Shown: positions 1-10,726, counted from the stretch's first letter. The stretch is 64,000 bases of DNA from Branchipolynoe longqiensis (GCA_030323885.1 CM059198.1:79181911-79245910); one strand, 5' to 3'. Numbers and translations: made by a program. Notes: generated by a model from the letters alone, not told the origin.

Positions 1-408
1 TATAAGTATCATTTTAATGTGCCCTATCTTCAAAGGAAATGCCCTATTCACAATATTATTTTTTAACTTAAATATGCCAGACTTAATTATTGACATTGCA
101 TAACAATCAAATGCCTCTGTATTGCCCCTCAACAGTCTTATCCATGTTCTTGCCCCACTCATGTAATTTCTTATAGCACCTTCTGTATTTAATTTATCAT
201 TTAAATATAAAGCATATAACATTACCGTTTTAATTTTGGGTTTCTTAGGGTTATCTTTAATGTTACTACAAAACTTTAAATATTCCCTAAATTGTACCCT
301 CTTATTGTTCCACGTTCCCTCCGACAGTCCCGCCGAAAAATACATGCTTAGCCTATTCACTACTGCGAGCTTATCATCTGCAAGTTGATAAAGGCAAACA
401 AACAACAT
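1..408 (-). CDS. Tyrosine recombinase, N-terminal part, of DIRS-like retrotransposon A (cut by window edge)
   Basis: The minus strand is open for 136 codons from an ATG at 408-406 through base 1. I translated it by hand. It reads like the core-binding (SAM-like) domain of a tyrosine recombinase: a helix ending SMYFSAGLSEGTWNNKR, then a helical stretch with VQFREYLKFC, then LYALYLND and AIRNYMSGARTWIR, and a terminal PLKIGHIK where the catalytic domain should begin. The catalytic Arg/His/Tyr residues would lie beyond the window. It follows the RNase H region in the same frame after one TAA (429-427), matching the RT-RNase H-YR order of DIRS/Ngaro/PAT elements. In that group the recombinase integrates the circular cDNA, so no DDE integrase is expected. 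Whether the TAA is a natural ORF boundary or a lesion cannot be told here. The recombinase call is confident; functionality is unknown. Confidence 0.72.
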   Translation of the reverse strand, partial: MLFVCLYQLADDKLAVVNRLSMYFSAGLSEGTWNNKRVQFREYLKFCSNIKDNPKKPKIKTVMLYALYLNDKLNTEGAIRNYMSGARTWIRLLRGNTEAFDCYAMSIIKSGIFKLKNNIVNRAFPLKIGHIKMILI

Positions 409-426
409 TATCAACCAGCAGAAAAA

Positions 427-894
427 TTACAAAAGCAAATCAAGAACATTACCATCATGAGAAACATGTATTTTAGTTAACAATTTAGACTGACATAATT
501 CATCAGCAATTAATTTATACTTATTATCAAAAAACAACCTACTGAGGGCATCTGCTAACACTAGATCTTTTCCTGGCTTGTGCACTACCTGTATCTCGCA
601 ATTATTTTCGGCAGCAAATCTCCAGATTTCCCGAGCACATGCACACAAGACAGGATCTTTTCCAGCACCAGAAGATAGAACCTGTTGGGAAGCAGCATTA
701 TCAGTATTAATGATAATTTGATAATTATGAGGGTCAGGGGGAGACACATTTTTTAGAGCTACTACCAAATTTAATACCTCTAATTGGGCAATATGAAAAT
801 TATTATTTAAAAAATCTGGTGAGTATAAACTTGAATAAAAATGAGTTATACTAAATGCACCTCCACCCTGCAATGATGAATCGCATTCAATAAC
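427..894 (-). pseudogene. RNase H domain of DIRS-like retrotransposon A
   Basis: This is the RNase H domain that removes the RNA strand during reverse transcription. Numbering from the ATG at 873, the acidic residues are E32 (in AQLEVLNLV), D58 (in IINTDNAAS) and D108 (in LADALSRL). The first catalytic Asp lies just upstream of that Met, in a CDSSLQGGG stretch, so the ATG is not the true domain start. The homologous frame continues upstream to about 960 (peptide KIWFAEGANRLVLLKHFPEKK) but is cut by a TGA at 897-895. It is in a different frame from the RT, so a frameshift lies near 955-965. The stop and the frameshift make this copy defective. The order and the LADALSR ending are typical of DIRS-type polyproteins. 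It ends at the TAA at 429-427. Confidence 0.78.
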
Positions 895-934
895 TCACTT
901 TTTCTCTGGGAAATGCTTTAGCAAAACTAGTCTA

Positions 935-2016
935 TTAGCACCTTCTGCAAACCAAATTTTGGGTAACACATGTTTTACCTATAAAAGGACTACCTCTAAG
1001 AAACTCTAAAATCCTGTTCATAAAAATCCTAGATGGTATAACACATTTCAAAATAAATTGCAAACGACCCACCAATCTTTGTATATTTTTATGTGTAACT
1101 TTTCTATTAATTACCCATTTTTTACACTCAAGTAAAATATCCAACAACTTCTCATTGGGGATCTGAACAACCATCTTTGCTGAATTTATTTCATACCCTA
1201 ACCAAATTAAATTTTGAGTGGGAGGACTACATTTCTTAATAGACAGTTTCAAACCTAACGAATCAGTTAGTTTCAATATATAATCATAGGCTTCCCGTGC
1301 CTTATCTAAGCTACTTTCCACCCCCACAAAATCATCCAAGAAACATAAAGCAAAAAACCCTTTTTTCCTCATCAAATATACTACCGCAGCCATAGTCCTA
1401 GCACAAGCCATACTGGAAGTCCTACATCCAAACGGCGGTGCAGTATCAAAATAAAATTTATTTTCTACTTTTATACCGAATAAAGGCACACTCAAGGGGC
1501 AGGTTCTTAATTGCCTGTACGCCCTTGCTAAGTCTATCGACCACATGAAACAACCCTCGCCCAATTTAGTAACCTCCTTAGCCAAAGACATTATAGTAGG
1601 CAAATTATATTTATAGGGCTTCCCTTGATAAAACCCTTTAATTATCCCAGCATTAACACTACGCCCCTTTGGAAAACTAAGATCAACTATTATCCTACGT
1701 TCATCAGTATTTTTCTTGGGACGGGTCATAATAGGACTAATTTGTGCCCAGGAGAAAAAGGAAGATTATCAAAAGGACCCAACAATGCATTGTGAGACAA
1801 TTCAGTTTTAACATATTTGTCAATCCAAAACAGATCTTCCTGAGTACGGGCATGATTACAATCCGAGGCAGTTGGAATAAAAGTACCAGTAAAATTAGAT
1901 GGCCAACCAAATTCTAAATATTGTATTATTTCTCTATCTTCATAATCAACTAAATATTCTTTCCATTTATTTATTAGTAAACCGGAAGGAACAGGTACTT
2001 TAGCTTCCAGATAGTT
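935..2016 (-). pseudogene. Reverse transcriptase of DIRS-like retrotransposon A, frameshifted
   Basis: The main block (1729-935) is a DIRS-type RT. It has the MTRPKK / RRIIVDLSFP entry motif, motif A with D66 in SIDLARAYRQL, a motif B-like PFGCRTSSMACARTM, and motif C as FLDDF (D132, D133). That gives LDD rather than the YxDD usual in retroviruses, as expected for YR elements. Upstream the homologous frame resumes after a frameshift near 1745. It runs to 2016 through VPVPSGLLINKW, LEFGWPSNF, NHAR and LLGPFDNLPF, the conserved pre-RT segment of this family, and a stop lies just before it. The active-site residues are intact, but the frameshift near 1745 and another near 955 prevent one product. 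It reads towards the RNase H and recombinase entries. The 5' side abuts a different YR element rather than its own gag. Confidence 0.82.
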
Positions 2017-2095
2017 TTAGGCTTTGTAGGGAGCCAAAGGCCATCCCTAGTGAGAAAAGCACAGTTCTCACTGATGGTGTTCGAACCACACAACG
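2017..2095. other. Junction between two YR retrotransposon fragments, with a tRNA-like scrap
   Basis: About 80 bp separate the last recognisable residues of element B's RT (minus, ending SDFAV near 2093) from the first residues of element A (minus, NYLEAK from 2016). The stretch contains the inverted repeat AGTGAGA...TCTCACT at about 2050-2072, followed by GGTGTTCGAACCAC, which resembles a box-B/T-arm. It may be a remnant of a tRNA-derived repeat at the breakpoint. That part is inference. Confidence 0.35.
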
Positions 2096-2430
2096 GCAAA
2101 GTCTGAGATTATTGAAAAAATATATGGACTGGACGAAAGTCCCATGCACAAGCGGTTATCGCAGTAATACATATCCGATTCATCTACTCCAGATGGAGCT
2201 AATAATCCCTGTCTAATCCTATCGTCGGGATGAATGGACACCACCCTATATGCATCATTAATATCAATAGTGCACAAATAATCACCACGCTGCAACACAT
2301 GGACAACATCATCAACAGCATTATAACAAAATATCTTAGCAACATCCCCAGTATTGCTGAGTTCTGCTTCACTGAGCGCACATTCGGGCGGTCCTGAATA
2401 GACGATATCGGCTGACTTCTTTTTCCTCAT
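2068..2430 (-). pseudogene. Truncated reverse transcriptase of YR retrotransposon B
   Basis: This is a second, different RT. Its fingers/palm segment includes YLCTIDINDAYRVVSIHPDD (motif A, Asp in TIDIND) and NRLCMGLSSSPYIFS (motif B-like), then SDFAV, after which homology stops. The motif C block with the second and third catalytic aspartates is absent, so it cannot be active. Motif A and the SSSPYIFSxISDF signature match a DIRS/Ngaro-like lineage distinct from element A, whose equivalents are SIDLARAYRQL and PFGCRTSSMACA. The sequence after SDFAV is unrelated and reaches a stop within eight codons. The Met at 2430-2428 is not necessarily a start, because this frame is close to the preceding zinc-finger frame, as in a fused gag-pol. 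Confidence 0.72.
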
Positions 2431-2900
2431 TCTTTACACTTATATCTCTTATGGTTTTTTTAACCGCATTTGGAACATTTATGTTCATACACACATTCCT
2501 CCTCCGTTCTGGAACAGCCGTCATCTCCATTCCATTGATAACAACAGCGTGTTGGCTTAGAACCACCCCCTGTGGCTTTCCTGCCGAACGAGTTACCAGA
2601 ACCCGGCTTGCGCACCTTTGCATTCTGTGCGCCATAATGGACTGCACTTTCCCCTGAGTTCACTTTAGCAAAAGCAGCCATCCCCACTCTCTCTGCCGAC
2701 TTTCGAACTGCCAGGGCATAATCAGCATGTGCAGAATCTTTAAAATAGTCATCTCTAGCTCTGACACAAATGAACACAATATGCTCTAACACTGCTCTAT
2801 AGTCCGCTATCGAAACTCAACACCCACAAACCTGTAGCTGCGACTACCTCATACCCGTTCAACAGACGCACTTCCTTGCCTGCTACTGTAGATCGCTTTA
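2431..2900 (-). pseudogene. Gag-like zinc-finger region of YR retrotransposon B
   Basis: The minus-strand frame (ATG at 2792-2790) has basic, Gly/Ser-rich sequence ending in a C-X8-C-X6-C-X3-H cluster: the C of CYQWNGDDG, then SRTEEE, then CVYEH. It is followed by CSKCG and, just past a TAA at 2462-2460, by NHKRYKC. This is a CCCH finger plus a zinc-knuckle-like motif, as found before the RT of DIRS-type elements. Upstream, in other frames, RRRQSKWALKRSTVAGKEVR and then YRAVLEHIVFICVRARDD continue a gag-like protein through 2792-2900, with at least one stop or frameshift. The probable role is RNA or nucleoprotein binding in the element's particle. Frame changes make this copy broken. Confidence 0.6.
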
Positions 2901-2958
2901 AGGCCCACTTACTTTGTCTCCTTCTACTGTCACTACTGTCACTGTGGCTGCGCGTTCG

Positions 2959-3435
2959 TCATCGTCCCCCTTCCACTCGTGTTCGCACCTTCGAATGACC
3001 GTAGTTCAAGAATGCCCCGGTGGCGTCCATTCCAGTTGGAGAAGACACGCCCACATTCCATGTGGGCGCCGGCAGCCCACCGTCGTCCCCGTGCTCCGCC
3101 GAATGTTCCAGACGTCGTCCCGACAGCTGGCCATCCCGCACCGCCTGCAGCTCACTTCTGCGTGCCTCCAACACACCTAGCCGTATTTCGGCCTCCTTTT
3201 TCTCCCGGTGGACCACTGTCAGAGCCGCCAATGACCCGTCCACCACCTCCAACTCCCCGTTGTCCGCCGGCTTTTTCCCCTTAGCTGCCATACTCGACTG
3301 GCGCGTCATCCGCTTCTCTTGCTGGTATGCGACACACGCTTCCTTGTCGTCTTTTCTATGAGACTCGCCACACTCGCGACAAAAGACCATGTCGTTCCGA
3401 GTCACTTTAACTTTCGACGAACAGCCGGCAGACAA
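2959..3435 (-). CDS. Gag-like 5' ORF associated with YR retrotransposon B
   Basis: A 158-codon open frame lies directly upstream of the zinc-finger region on the same strand. Near its N-terminus is CRECGESHRKDDKEAC, a C-X2-C-X4-H-X6-C cluster that looks like a zinc knuckle. A charged, helix-prone segment follows (about residues 60-110, rich in E, R, L and Q, e.g. VVHREKKEAEIRLGVLEARR), which could be a coiled coil. The C-terminal third is Gly/Pro-rich and unstructured. I do not recognise a named family. Position and strand suggest the first part of the element's gag/ORF1, but it could be unrelated sequence next to the element. No promoter or LTR was identified. Confidence 0.4.
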   Translation of the reverse strand: MSAGCSSKVKVTRNDMVFCRECGESHRKDDKEACVAYQQEKRMTRQSSMAAKGKKPADNGELEVVDGSLAALTVVHREKKEAEIRLGVLEARRSELQAVRDGQLSGRRLEHSAEHGDDGGLPAPTWNVGVSSPTGMDATGAFLNYGHSKVRTRVEGGR

Positions 3436-3728
3436 CAGGCAGACGGCAGGCAGGCGACAGACGACCGGTGAACAAGCAGCTAGCAGCTAGGTGGAGGTGT
3501 TTGAAGTCTGAAAACCCGGTGCGAACTGGCCGAATAGCGGGGCGCAGGGCACGAACACGCAGTGGCGCTGCAGTAGCAGGCAGGGGAGGGCGATCCAGCA
3601 CGCCGTATTAGGCCATGCCACATTAATTTCCGTTGTACACACGAATAATTTACTGGGCAGTAATGAATCACACAATAATACAGATGAGCCGCTCCGCCTT
3701 TCTATACATTGATAAGTGATTATCCTGT

Positions 3729-6700
3729 CCATATTCAGCACACAACCCCATGTTCATCATGTTATATTCAGCACACAACGTCATGTTCATCATGTTATAT
3801 TTAGCAAACAACATCATGTTATCGTGTTAAATTCAGCACACAACACAGTGTTCATCATGTTATATTCAGCACACAAGACACCATGTTCATCATGTTATAT
3901 TCAGCACACAAAACCAATTTCATTGCATTATATTCAGCACACAATGATGTGTTCATCGTGTTATATTCAGCACACAATAATGCGCATTCTTCATGTTATA
4001 TTCAGCACACAGCACTGAGTTCTTCATGTTATTTTCACCACACAGCACACTGCATCCATCATGTTATATTCAGCACACAATGCCACCTTCATCATGTTAT
4101 TTTCAGCACACAAGACCACATCCATTGTGTTATATTCAGCACAACACACGCCATGTTCTTCATGTTATATTCAGCACACATCACCGTGTTCATCATGTTA
4201 TATTCAGCACACACTGCCATGTTCATCATGTTATATTCAGGACACAATACTGCGCGTTCTTCATGTTATATTCAGCACACAGCACTGAGTTCTTCATGTT
4301 ATTTTCACCACACAGCACACTGCATCCATCATGTTATATTCAGCACACAATGCCACCTTCATCATGTTATTTTCAGCACAGAAGACCACGTCCATTGTGT
4401 TATATTCAGCACAACACATGCCATGTTCATCATGTTATATTCACCAGACAATATCATGTTCATCTTGTTATATTCAGCACACAATGCTGTGTTCATAGTG
4501 TTATATTCAGCGCACAATACAGCGCATTCTTCATGTAATATTCAGCACACGGCACCATGTTCATCATGTTATATTCAGCACACACTGCCTTGTTCATCAT
4601 GTTATATTCAGGACACAATGCCGTGTTCATAGTGTTATTTTCAGTACACACTGCCATGTTCATTGTATTATATTCAGTACACAATGCCATGTTCATCATG
4701 TTATATTCAGTACACAACTTAGCATTCATTGTGTTATATATTCAGTACACACTTTCATGTTCCTCATGTTATATTCAGCAAACACTGACATGTTCATCAT
4801 GTTATATTCAGCACACAAAGCCATGTTGATCGTGTTATTTTCAGTACTCACTGCCATGTTCATTGTATTATATTCAGTACACAATGCCATGTTCAACATG
4901 TTATATTCAGTACACAACTTTGCATTCACCGTGTTATATTCAGTACACACTGCCATGTTCATCAGGTTATATTCAATACACACTGCCATGTTCATCATGT
5001 TATATTCAGTACACATTGCCATGTTCATCATGTTATATTCAGCACACAATGCCATGTTCATCGTGTTATTTTCAGTACACATGGGCATGTTCTTCATGTT
5101 ATATTCAGTACACACTGCCATTTTCATTGTGTTATATGCAGTACACACTGCCATATTCATTTTGTTATATGCAGTACACACTACCAGGTGCACCGTGTTA
5201 TTTTCAGTACACACTGCCATGTTCATCATGTTATATTCAGTACACACTACCAGGTTCACCGTGTTATATGCAGTACACACTTCCATATTCATCATGTCAT
5301 ATTCAGTACACCCTGCTATATTCATCGTGTTATATTCAGTACACACTGCCATGTTCATCATGTTATATTCAGTACACACTGCCATGTTCATCATGTTATA
5401 TTCAGTACACACTGCCATGTTCATCATGTTATATTCAGCACATACTGCGATGTTCATCATGTTATATTCAGTACACACTGCCATGTTCATTGTGTTATAT
5501 TCAGCACACACTGCCATGTTACTCATATTATATTCAGTACACACTGCCATGTTCATCATATTATATTCAGTACACACTGCCATGTTCATCATGTTATATT
5601 CAGTACATACTACCATGTTTATCATGTTATATTCAGTACACACTGCCATGTTCATCATGTTATATTCAGTACATACTACCATGTTTATCATGTTATATTC
5701 AGTACACACAGCCCTGTTCATTGTGTTATATTCAGTAGACATTGCCATGTTCATCATGTTATATTCAGTACACACTACCATGTTAATTGTGCTATATTCA
5801 GTACACAGTGCCATGTTACTCATATTATATTCAGTACACACTGCCATGTTCATCATCTTATATTCAGTACACACTGCCATGTTCATCATGTTATATTCAG
5901 TACACACTGTCATGTTCATCATGCTATATTCAGCACACAATGCCATGTTCATCATGCTATCTTCAGCACACACTGCCATGTTCATCATATTATATTCAGC
6001 ACACACTGCCATGTTCATCGTGTTTTTTCAGTACATACTGCCATGTTCATCATGTTATATTCAGTACACACTGCCATGTTCATTGTATTATATTCAGCAC
6101 ACACTGCCATGTTCATTGTGTTATATTCATCACACACTGCCATGTTCATCATGTTATCTTCAGTACACACTTCCATGTTCATTGTGTTATATTCAGTACA
6201 CACTGCCATGTTCATCGTGTTATATTCCATACAAACTGCCATGATCGTCATGTTATATTCAGTACACACTGCCATGTTCAGCATTTTATATTCAGCATAC
6301 ACTGCCATGTTCATTGTGTTATATTGAGTACAGAACTTATCATTCATCATGTTATATTCAGCACACACTGCCATGTTCATCGTATTATATTCAGTACACA
6401 CTGCCATGTTCATCATGTTATATTCAGCACACAATCCTGCTCATCGTCTTATATTCCGTACATACTGCCATGTTCATCGTGTTATATTCAGTACACCCTG
6501 CCATGTTCATCGTGTTATATTCAGTACACACTGCCATGTTCATCATGTTATATTCAGTACATACTGCCATTGTCATCGTGTTATATTCCGTACACACTAC
6601 CAGGTTCACCGTGTTATATTCAGTACACACAGCCATGTTCATTGTGTTATATTCAGTAGACATTGCCATGTTCATCATGGTATATTCAGTACACACTGCC

Positions 6701-8024
6701 TTGTTCATCATGTTATATTCAGTACACACTGCCATGTTCATCATATTATATTCAGCACACAATCCTGCTCATCGTCTTATATTCCGTACACACTGCCATG
6801 TTCATCGTCTTATATTCCGTACACACTGCCATGTTGATCATCTTATATTCAGTACACACTGCCATGTTCATCATGTTATATTCAGCACACAATTCTGCTC
6901 ATCGTGTTATATTCCGTACACACTGCCATGTTCATTGTGTTATATTCAGTACATACTGCCGTGTTCATCACATTATATTCAGTACACACTGCCATGTTCA
7001 TTGTGTTATATTCAGTACACACTGCCGTGTTCATCACATTATATTCAGTACACACTGCCATGTTCATCATGTTATATTCAGTACACACTGCCATGTTCAT
7101 CGTGTTATATTCAGTACACACTGCCATGTTCATCATGTTATATTCAGTACACACAGCCATGTTCATTGTGTTATATTCAGTAGACATTGCCATGTTCATC
7201 ATGTTATATTCAGTACACATGGGCATGTTCATAGTGTTATATTCAGTACACACTGCCATGTTTATAGTGTTATACTCAGTACACACTGCCATGTTCTTTG
7301 TGTTATATTCAGCACACAACTTCGCATTTATCATGTTATATTCAGTACCCAACTTCGCATTCATCATGTTATATTCAGCACACACTGCCATGTTCATTGT
7401 ATTATATTCAGTACATACTGACATGTTCATCATGTTATATTCAACACACACTGCCATGTTCCTCATGTTATATTCAGTACACACTGCCATGTTCATCGTG
7501 CTATATTCAGCACACAATGCCATGCTCATCGTGTTATATTCAGTACACACTGCCATGTTCATCATGGTATATTCAGTACACACTGCCATGTTCATCGTGT
7601 TATATTCAGTACACACTGCCATGTTCATCGTGTTATATTCAGTACACACTGCCATGTTCATCGTGTTATATTCAGTACACACTACCATGTTCATAGTGTT
7701 ATATTCAGTGCACCCTGCCATGTTCATCGTGTTATATTCCATACACACTGCCATGTTCATCATGTTATATTCAGCACACGATACCATGTTCATCGGGTTA
7801 TTTTCAGTACACATGGGCATGTTCATCGTGTTATATTCAGAACACCCTGCCATGTTCATCGTGTTATATTCAGTACACACTGCCATGTTCATCATGTTAT
7901 ATTCAGTACACAACTTTGCTTTTGTCATGTTATATTCAGTACACATTGCCATGTTCATCGTGTTATATTCAGTACACAACTTCGCATTCATCGTGCTATA
8001 TTCAGCACACAACACCCCATGTTC
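3729..8024. repeat. 33-bp minisatellite, about 130 copies
   Basis: The unit is about TATATTCAGTACACACTGCC plus ATGTTCATCATGT, 33 bp with some 30-36 bp variants. Copies before about 4640 mostly have CAGCACACA; later ones have CAGTACACA, so two subfamilies are arranged in blocks. 33 is a multiple of 3 and the unit has few stops, so several frames on both strands stay open for hundreds of codons (11-residue periods). These are by-products of the repeat. Internal duplications are visible, for example a ~180-bp block at about 3982 repeated at 4252 (offset 270). Confidence 0.96.
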
Positions 8025-8159
8025 AGGCTCGCGTTGTGCGATGCCAGGGGGCGCTGTTTGTTTCCATCCGCTCGCTATGCGAGAGACACTGGGTACAAGG
8101 AGAGGTGATGTCTATGTGTTGTAAAGTGCGTTTAGTAACTGACGCTGTAGACGCATTCA

Positions 8160-8345
8160 CTTCTCTGCCCCCATCTATCCCTGCCTACATCCCCCTCCCT
8201 CTCTCTCCCTCTCTTTCCACTCTCTCCGTGTCCCCCACCCTTCCCCCTCTCTCTCCCTCCCTCCCTCTCCCTCTCTCTCACACCCGCTCTCTCCCCCTCT
8301 CTCCCTCTCTCCATCTCTTTCTCTCTTTCTCTTCCTCTCTCTATA
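8160..8345. repeat. CT-rich simple sequence
   Basis: A polypyrimidine tract (CTCTCCCT/CTCTCT variants) of about 185 bp directly precedes a SINE fragment. The 140 bp before it (8025-8160) is unique sequence with no recognisable feature. Confidence 0.9.
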
Positions 8346-8530
8346 TCTATGGAATCCAATAGGTGTGGGTTTGAATCCTGCATAATATGTCATCACCCCC
8401 ATAACACTGGTTGCCGTGACCTGGATTCAGTAAAGCTACGCGCTGTATGGTTGTTGAACCTACCCTGTGTATGTATGTGTAAGTGCATTGCCTGTAGTGT
8501 ATGTATGTACTTGTAAGCATTAAATAACTT
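8341..8530 (+). mobile_element. SINE family 1 fragment (3' body)
   Basis: It begins with the box-B part of the tRNA-like head (GTGTGGGTTTGAATCCTGC) and continues with CCGTGACCTGGATTCAGTAA and the GTATGTATGTGTAAGTGCAT tail. The reverse complement of 51010-51130 carries the same body. The head before box B is missing. Confidence 0.75.
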
Positions 8531-8574
8531 CTGGAGCTAAACCATTTAAATTGCCCAGGGGGATGAACATAGTA

Positions 8575-8830
8575 GTGTCATGGGGGGGGGTGATGAAAAT
8601 GGGAAATATTGCGCCTAGAGCAGGACTCGAACCCACATCTCTTTGCATTCCGGGCCAGTGTGCTAACCATTACACCACCTAGGCTCCCTAATGTCACTAC
8701 ACTACCCATGCCTACCTGTCTATGCCACCTCCTTGCCTGAGAGGTCAATGCAGAGTACTACACTCGTCCGCATGGATTCTTTTAATGCTTACAATTACAT
8801 ACATACAAGCAATGCACTTAAATATACATC
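8575..8830 (-). mobile_element. SINE family 1 with 72-nt tRNA-like head
   Basis: On the minus strand 8684-8613 folds as a 72-nt tRNA-like unit. The acceptor arm pairs GCCTAGG with TCTAGGC (7 bp, one G-U), the D arm is GTG...CAC, and box B is GGTTCGAGTCC. The anticodon stem pairs poorly, so this is a SINE head and not a functional tRNA. Flanking body sequence (AAATATTTCCCATTTT side and the CTGCATTGACCT side) is shared with the copies at 47.1, 50.8 and 51.1 kb. Confidence 0.78.
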
Positions 8831-8935
8831 TAATGGCTAGTATATTAACCCAGAAGTGATCTAATGGCTAGTATATTAACCCAGAATACAAGAGGGATGG
8901 GTTCGAATCCTGATATAGGCACACTATTTCCCACG
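8831..8935 (+). repeat. 28-bp direct duplication and tRNA-like head
   Basis: ATCTAATGGCTAGTATATTA plus ACCCAGAA occurs twice in succession (about 8828-8887). The second copy runs into GGGATGGGTTCGAATCCTG, a box-B motif, and then GGCACACTATTTCCCACGAC. The whole resembles the head of another tRNA-derived SINE with its 5' part duplicated. Confidence 0.5.
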
Positions 8936-9505
8936 ACATTCGTGATTGTATGCGAGATTGTGTTGTTTTGTCTTTCCTTTCGTTTTACTAAATTGAAGAC
9001 CACCTGTCCTTACTTCCCTTGAATTCCCCTGGCAATGTGCGTTGTCTATATTACGAAGCTGAATGCATGTCCCAAGGTAAATTCTCAAAACTACCTAATA
9101 ACTAGATGTGCTTCTATATTAGTTTGTCTATGCTGTTTGTTGGAAGCCATGAACTAATATGCAAAGGGGTCGCTTTGAACATTGACATTCTCAGCTACCT
9201 TTTGAACTAAAAAAAACAATTAAACACTAACTGGAAGAACTATTCGGTTATTTTATTCTTAGCATTTCTGGTTTGGTTAGAAAATCAATAATTGTTGACA
9301 ACATATTAGATTCTTGACTAAAACCAGGTTCTTAGGCAACGTTCCAAACAGGAATCCTCTTTACTTGCTTAAAGAAATGTTGTTTTATCTTCCTGTGATT
9401 ACTAGACGATTGGGTATCATTGAGTGCACGCACTCACCACACGCTGATGTCACACTTTGCTGCTCTTCTCACTTACTGCCGTCTACAGAAATAAAAGCAA
9501 ATATG
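8936..9505. other. Unassigned sequence
   Basis: AT-rich single-copy-looking DNA. I see no convincing exon, RNA gene or repeat; the open frames here are short and without recognisable motifs. Confidence 0.5.
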
Positions 9506-10217
9506 TCTCATTGTCTGTGTCGTCACAAAGGACTCTGGCAAGAGGGTCTGAAATGGCAATGAATATCACAATGGTTGGACTATAACGACTGGTATCTCAT
9601 TGTCTGTGTCGTCACTAAGGACTCTGGCAAGAGGGTCTGAAATGGCAATGAATGTCACAATGGTTGGACTATAACAACTGGTATCTCATTGTCTGTGTCG
9701 TCACAAAGGACTCTGGCAAGAGGGTCTGAAATGGCAGTGAATGTCACAATGGTTGGACTATAACGACTGGTATCTCATTGTCTGTGTCGTCACTAAGGAC
9801 TCTGGCAAGAGGGTCTGAAATGGCAATGAATGTCACAATGGTTGGACTATAACGACTGGTATCTCATTGTCTGTGTCGTCACAAAGGACTCTGGCAAGAG
9901 GGTCTGAAATGGCAGTGAATGTCACAATGGTTGGACTATAACGACTGGTATCTCATTGTCTGTGTCGTCACAAAGGACTCTGGCAAGAGGGTCTGAAATG
10001 GCAATGAATGTCACAATGGTTGGACTATAACGACTGGTATCTCATTGTCTGTGTCGTCACTAAGGACTCTGGCAAGAGGGTCTGAAATGGCAGTGAATGT
10101 CACAATGGTTGGAATATAACAAATGTTGTCTCATTGTCTGTGTCGTCACTAAGAACGCTGACAAGAGGGTCGGAAATGGCGATGAATATCACAATGTGGG
10201 ACTATGTCGATGGCGAT
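9506..10217. repeat. 89-bp minisatellite, 8 copies
   Basis: Units start at 9506, 9595, 9684, 9773, 9862, 9951, 10040 and 10129, exactly 89 bp apart, each starting TCTCATTGTCTGTGTCGTCA. The first seven are nearly identical. They alternate between TCACAAAGG and TCACTAAGG and between GGCAATG and GGCAGTG. The last is diverged, so the right edge looks older. Confidence 0.95.
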
Positions 10218-10535
10218 GACCATATCGATTGTGATTGTTATATTTGATAGTTGTATTGTTTACTTCAATAAATTGTTCACTCATTAAAATTCGTGTTTTT
10301 TATAGACAGTTGGACATTTGTTATTCACAATTTGCATACATATTCCATGAAGGTAAACTAACCTTATGACAAAAGAAATTGCAGGAACAGTCCAACCATT
10401 AATGGTTGTCTTCCCACTGCACCTTATAAACAAATAATATGGAATACAAGATCATGCACCTTATAGCTGATATACAAATAACCTACAGACTGCTCTTTAA
10501 GGAAACAAACACATGTTTAGAAAAAGATACAGTTA
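10218..10535. other. Unassigned AT-rich sequence
   Basis: No gene-like, RNA-like or repeated structure recognised between the 89-bp array and the TA-flanked inverted-repeat element. Confidence 0.5.
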
Positions 10536-10726
10536 CAGTAAAACCTTTCTAACCGACCACCTCCACAGATAGACCACTCCCCTATATCGATTGCTTTATT
10601 TGGGTCCCAAAGGATCGCCCATACAATACCATTGTACCATTATTCTAATTCTCTAAACCGACCACCTCCCTAAATCGATCACTTAAAGTCGGTCCCATGG
10701 TCGGTCGATTTAGAGAGATTTTACTG
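10536..10726. mobile_element. Pogo/Tigger-like MITE, 191 bp, copy 1
   Basis: The terminal inverted repeats are CAGTAAAACCTTTCTAA on the left and the complement of AGAGAGATTTTACTG on the right, with inner GGTCGGT arms. TA dinucleotides flank both ends (10534-10535 and 10727-10728), matching TA target duplication by Tc1/mariner/pogo transposases. It has no coding capacity. Two more copies lie at 48914 and 53335. Confidence 0.85.

Larger units (their letters stand above)
1..2016 (-). mobile_element. DIRS-like (tyrosine recombinase) retrotransposon A, 5'-truncated and leaving the window
   Basis: The pre-RT, RT, RNase H and recombinase domains are collinear on the minus strand. No Ty3/Ty1-type protease or DDE integrase is seen, and the module after RNase H is a tyrosine recombinase. 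Together these define a DIRS/Ngaro/PAT-group element. At least two frameshifts and one or two stops mark it as an old or inactive copy. Its termini (split or inverted repeats in this group) are not visible because the 3' part lies outside the window and the 5' part is missing. Confidence 0.8.
2068..3435 (-). mobile_element. YR retrotransposon B, 5' part only
   Basis: A gag-like ORF, zinc-finger block and first half of an RT run on the minus strand, ending at the junction with element A. The residues downstream of RT motif B, the RNase H and the recombinase of this family are missing. Between the last zinc finger and the RT there is also less sequence than such elements usually carry, so an internal deletion is likely. 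3436-3728 is GC-rich and may be 5' UTR or terminal repeat; no boundary is visible. Confidence 0.6.

Noticed and set aside
3729..8124. Very long open frames on both strands (up to ~495 codons) with MFIMLYSVHTA or CTEYNMMNMAV periods
   Set aside because: They come from a stop-poor 33-bp satellite read in register. Several frames on both strands are open at once, with no conserved domain, splice signals or start context.
8613..8684. Functional tRNA gene
   Set aside because: Acceptor, D and T arms are plausible but the anticodon stem does not pair, and the unit continues into a body shared by other copies, so it is a SINE head.
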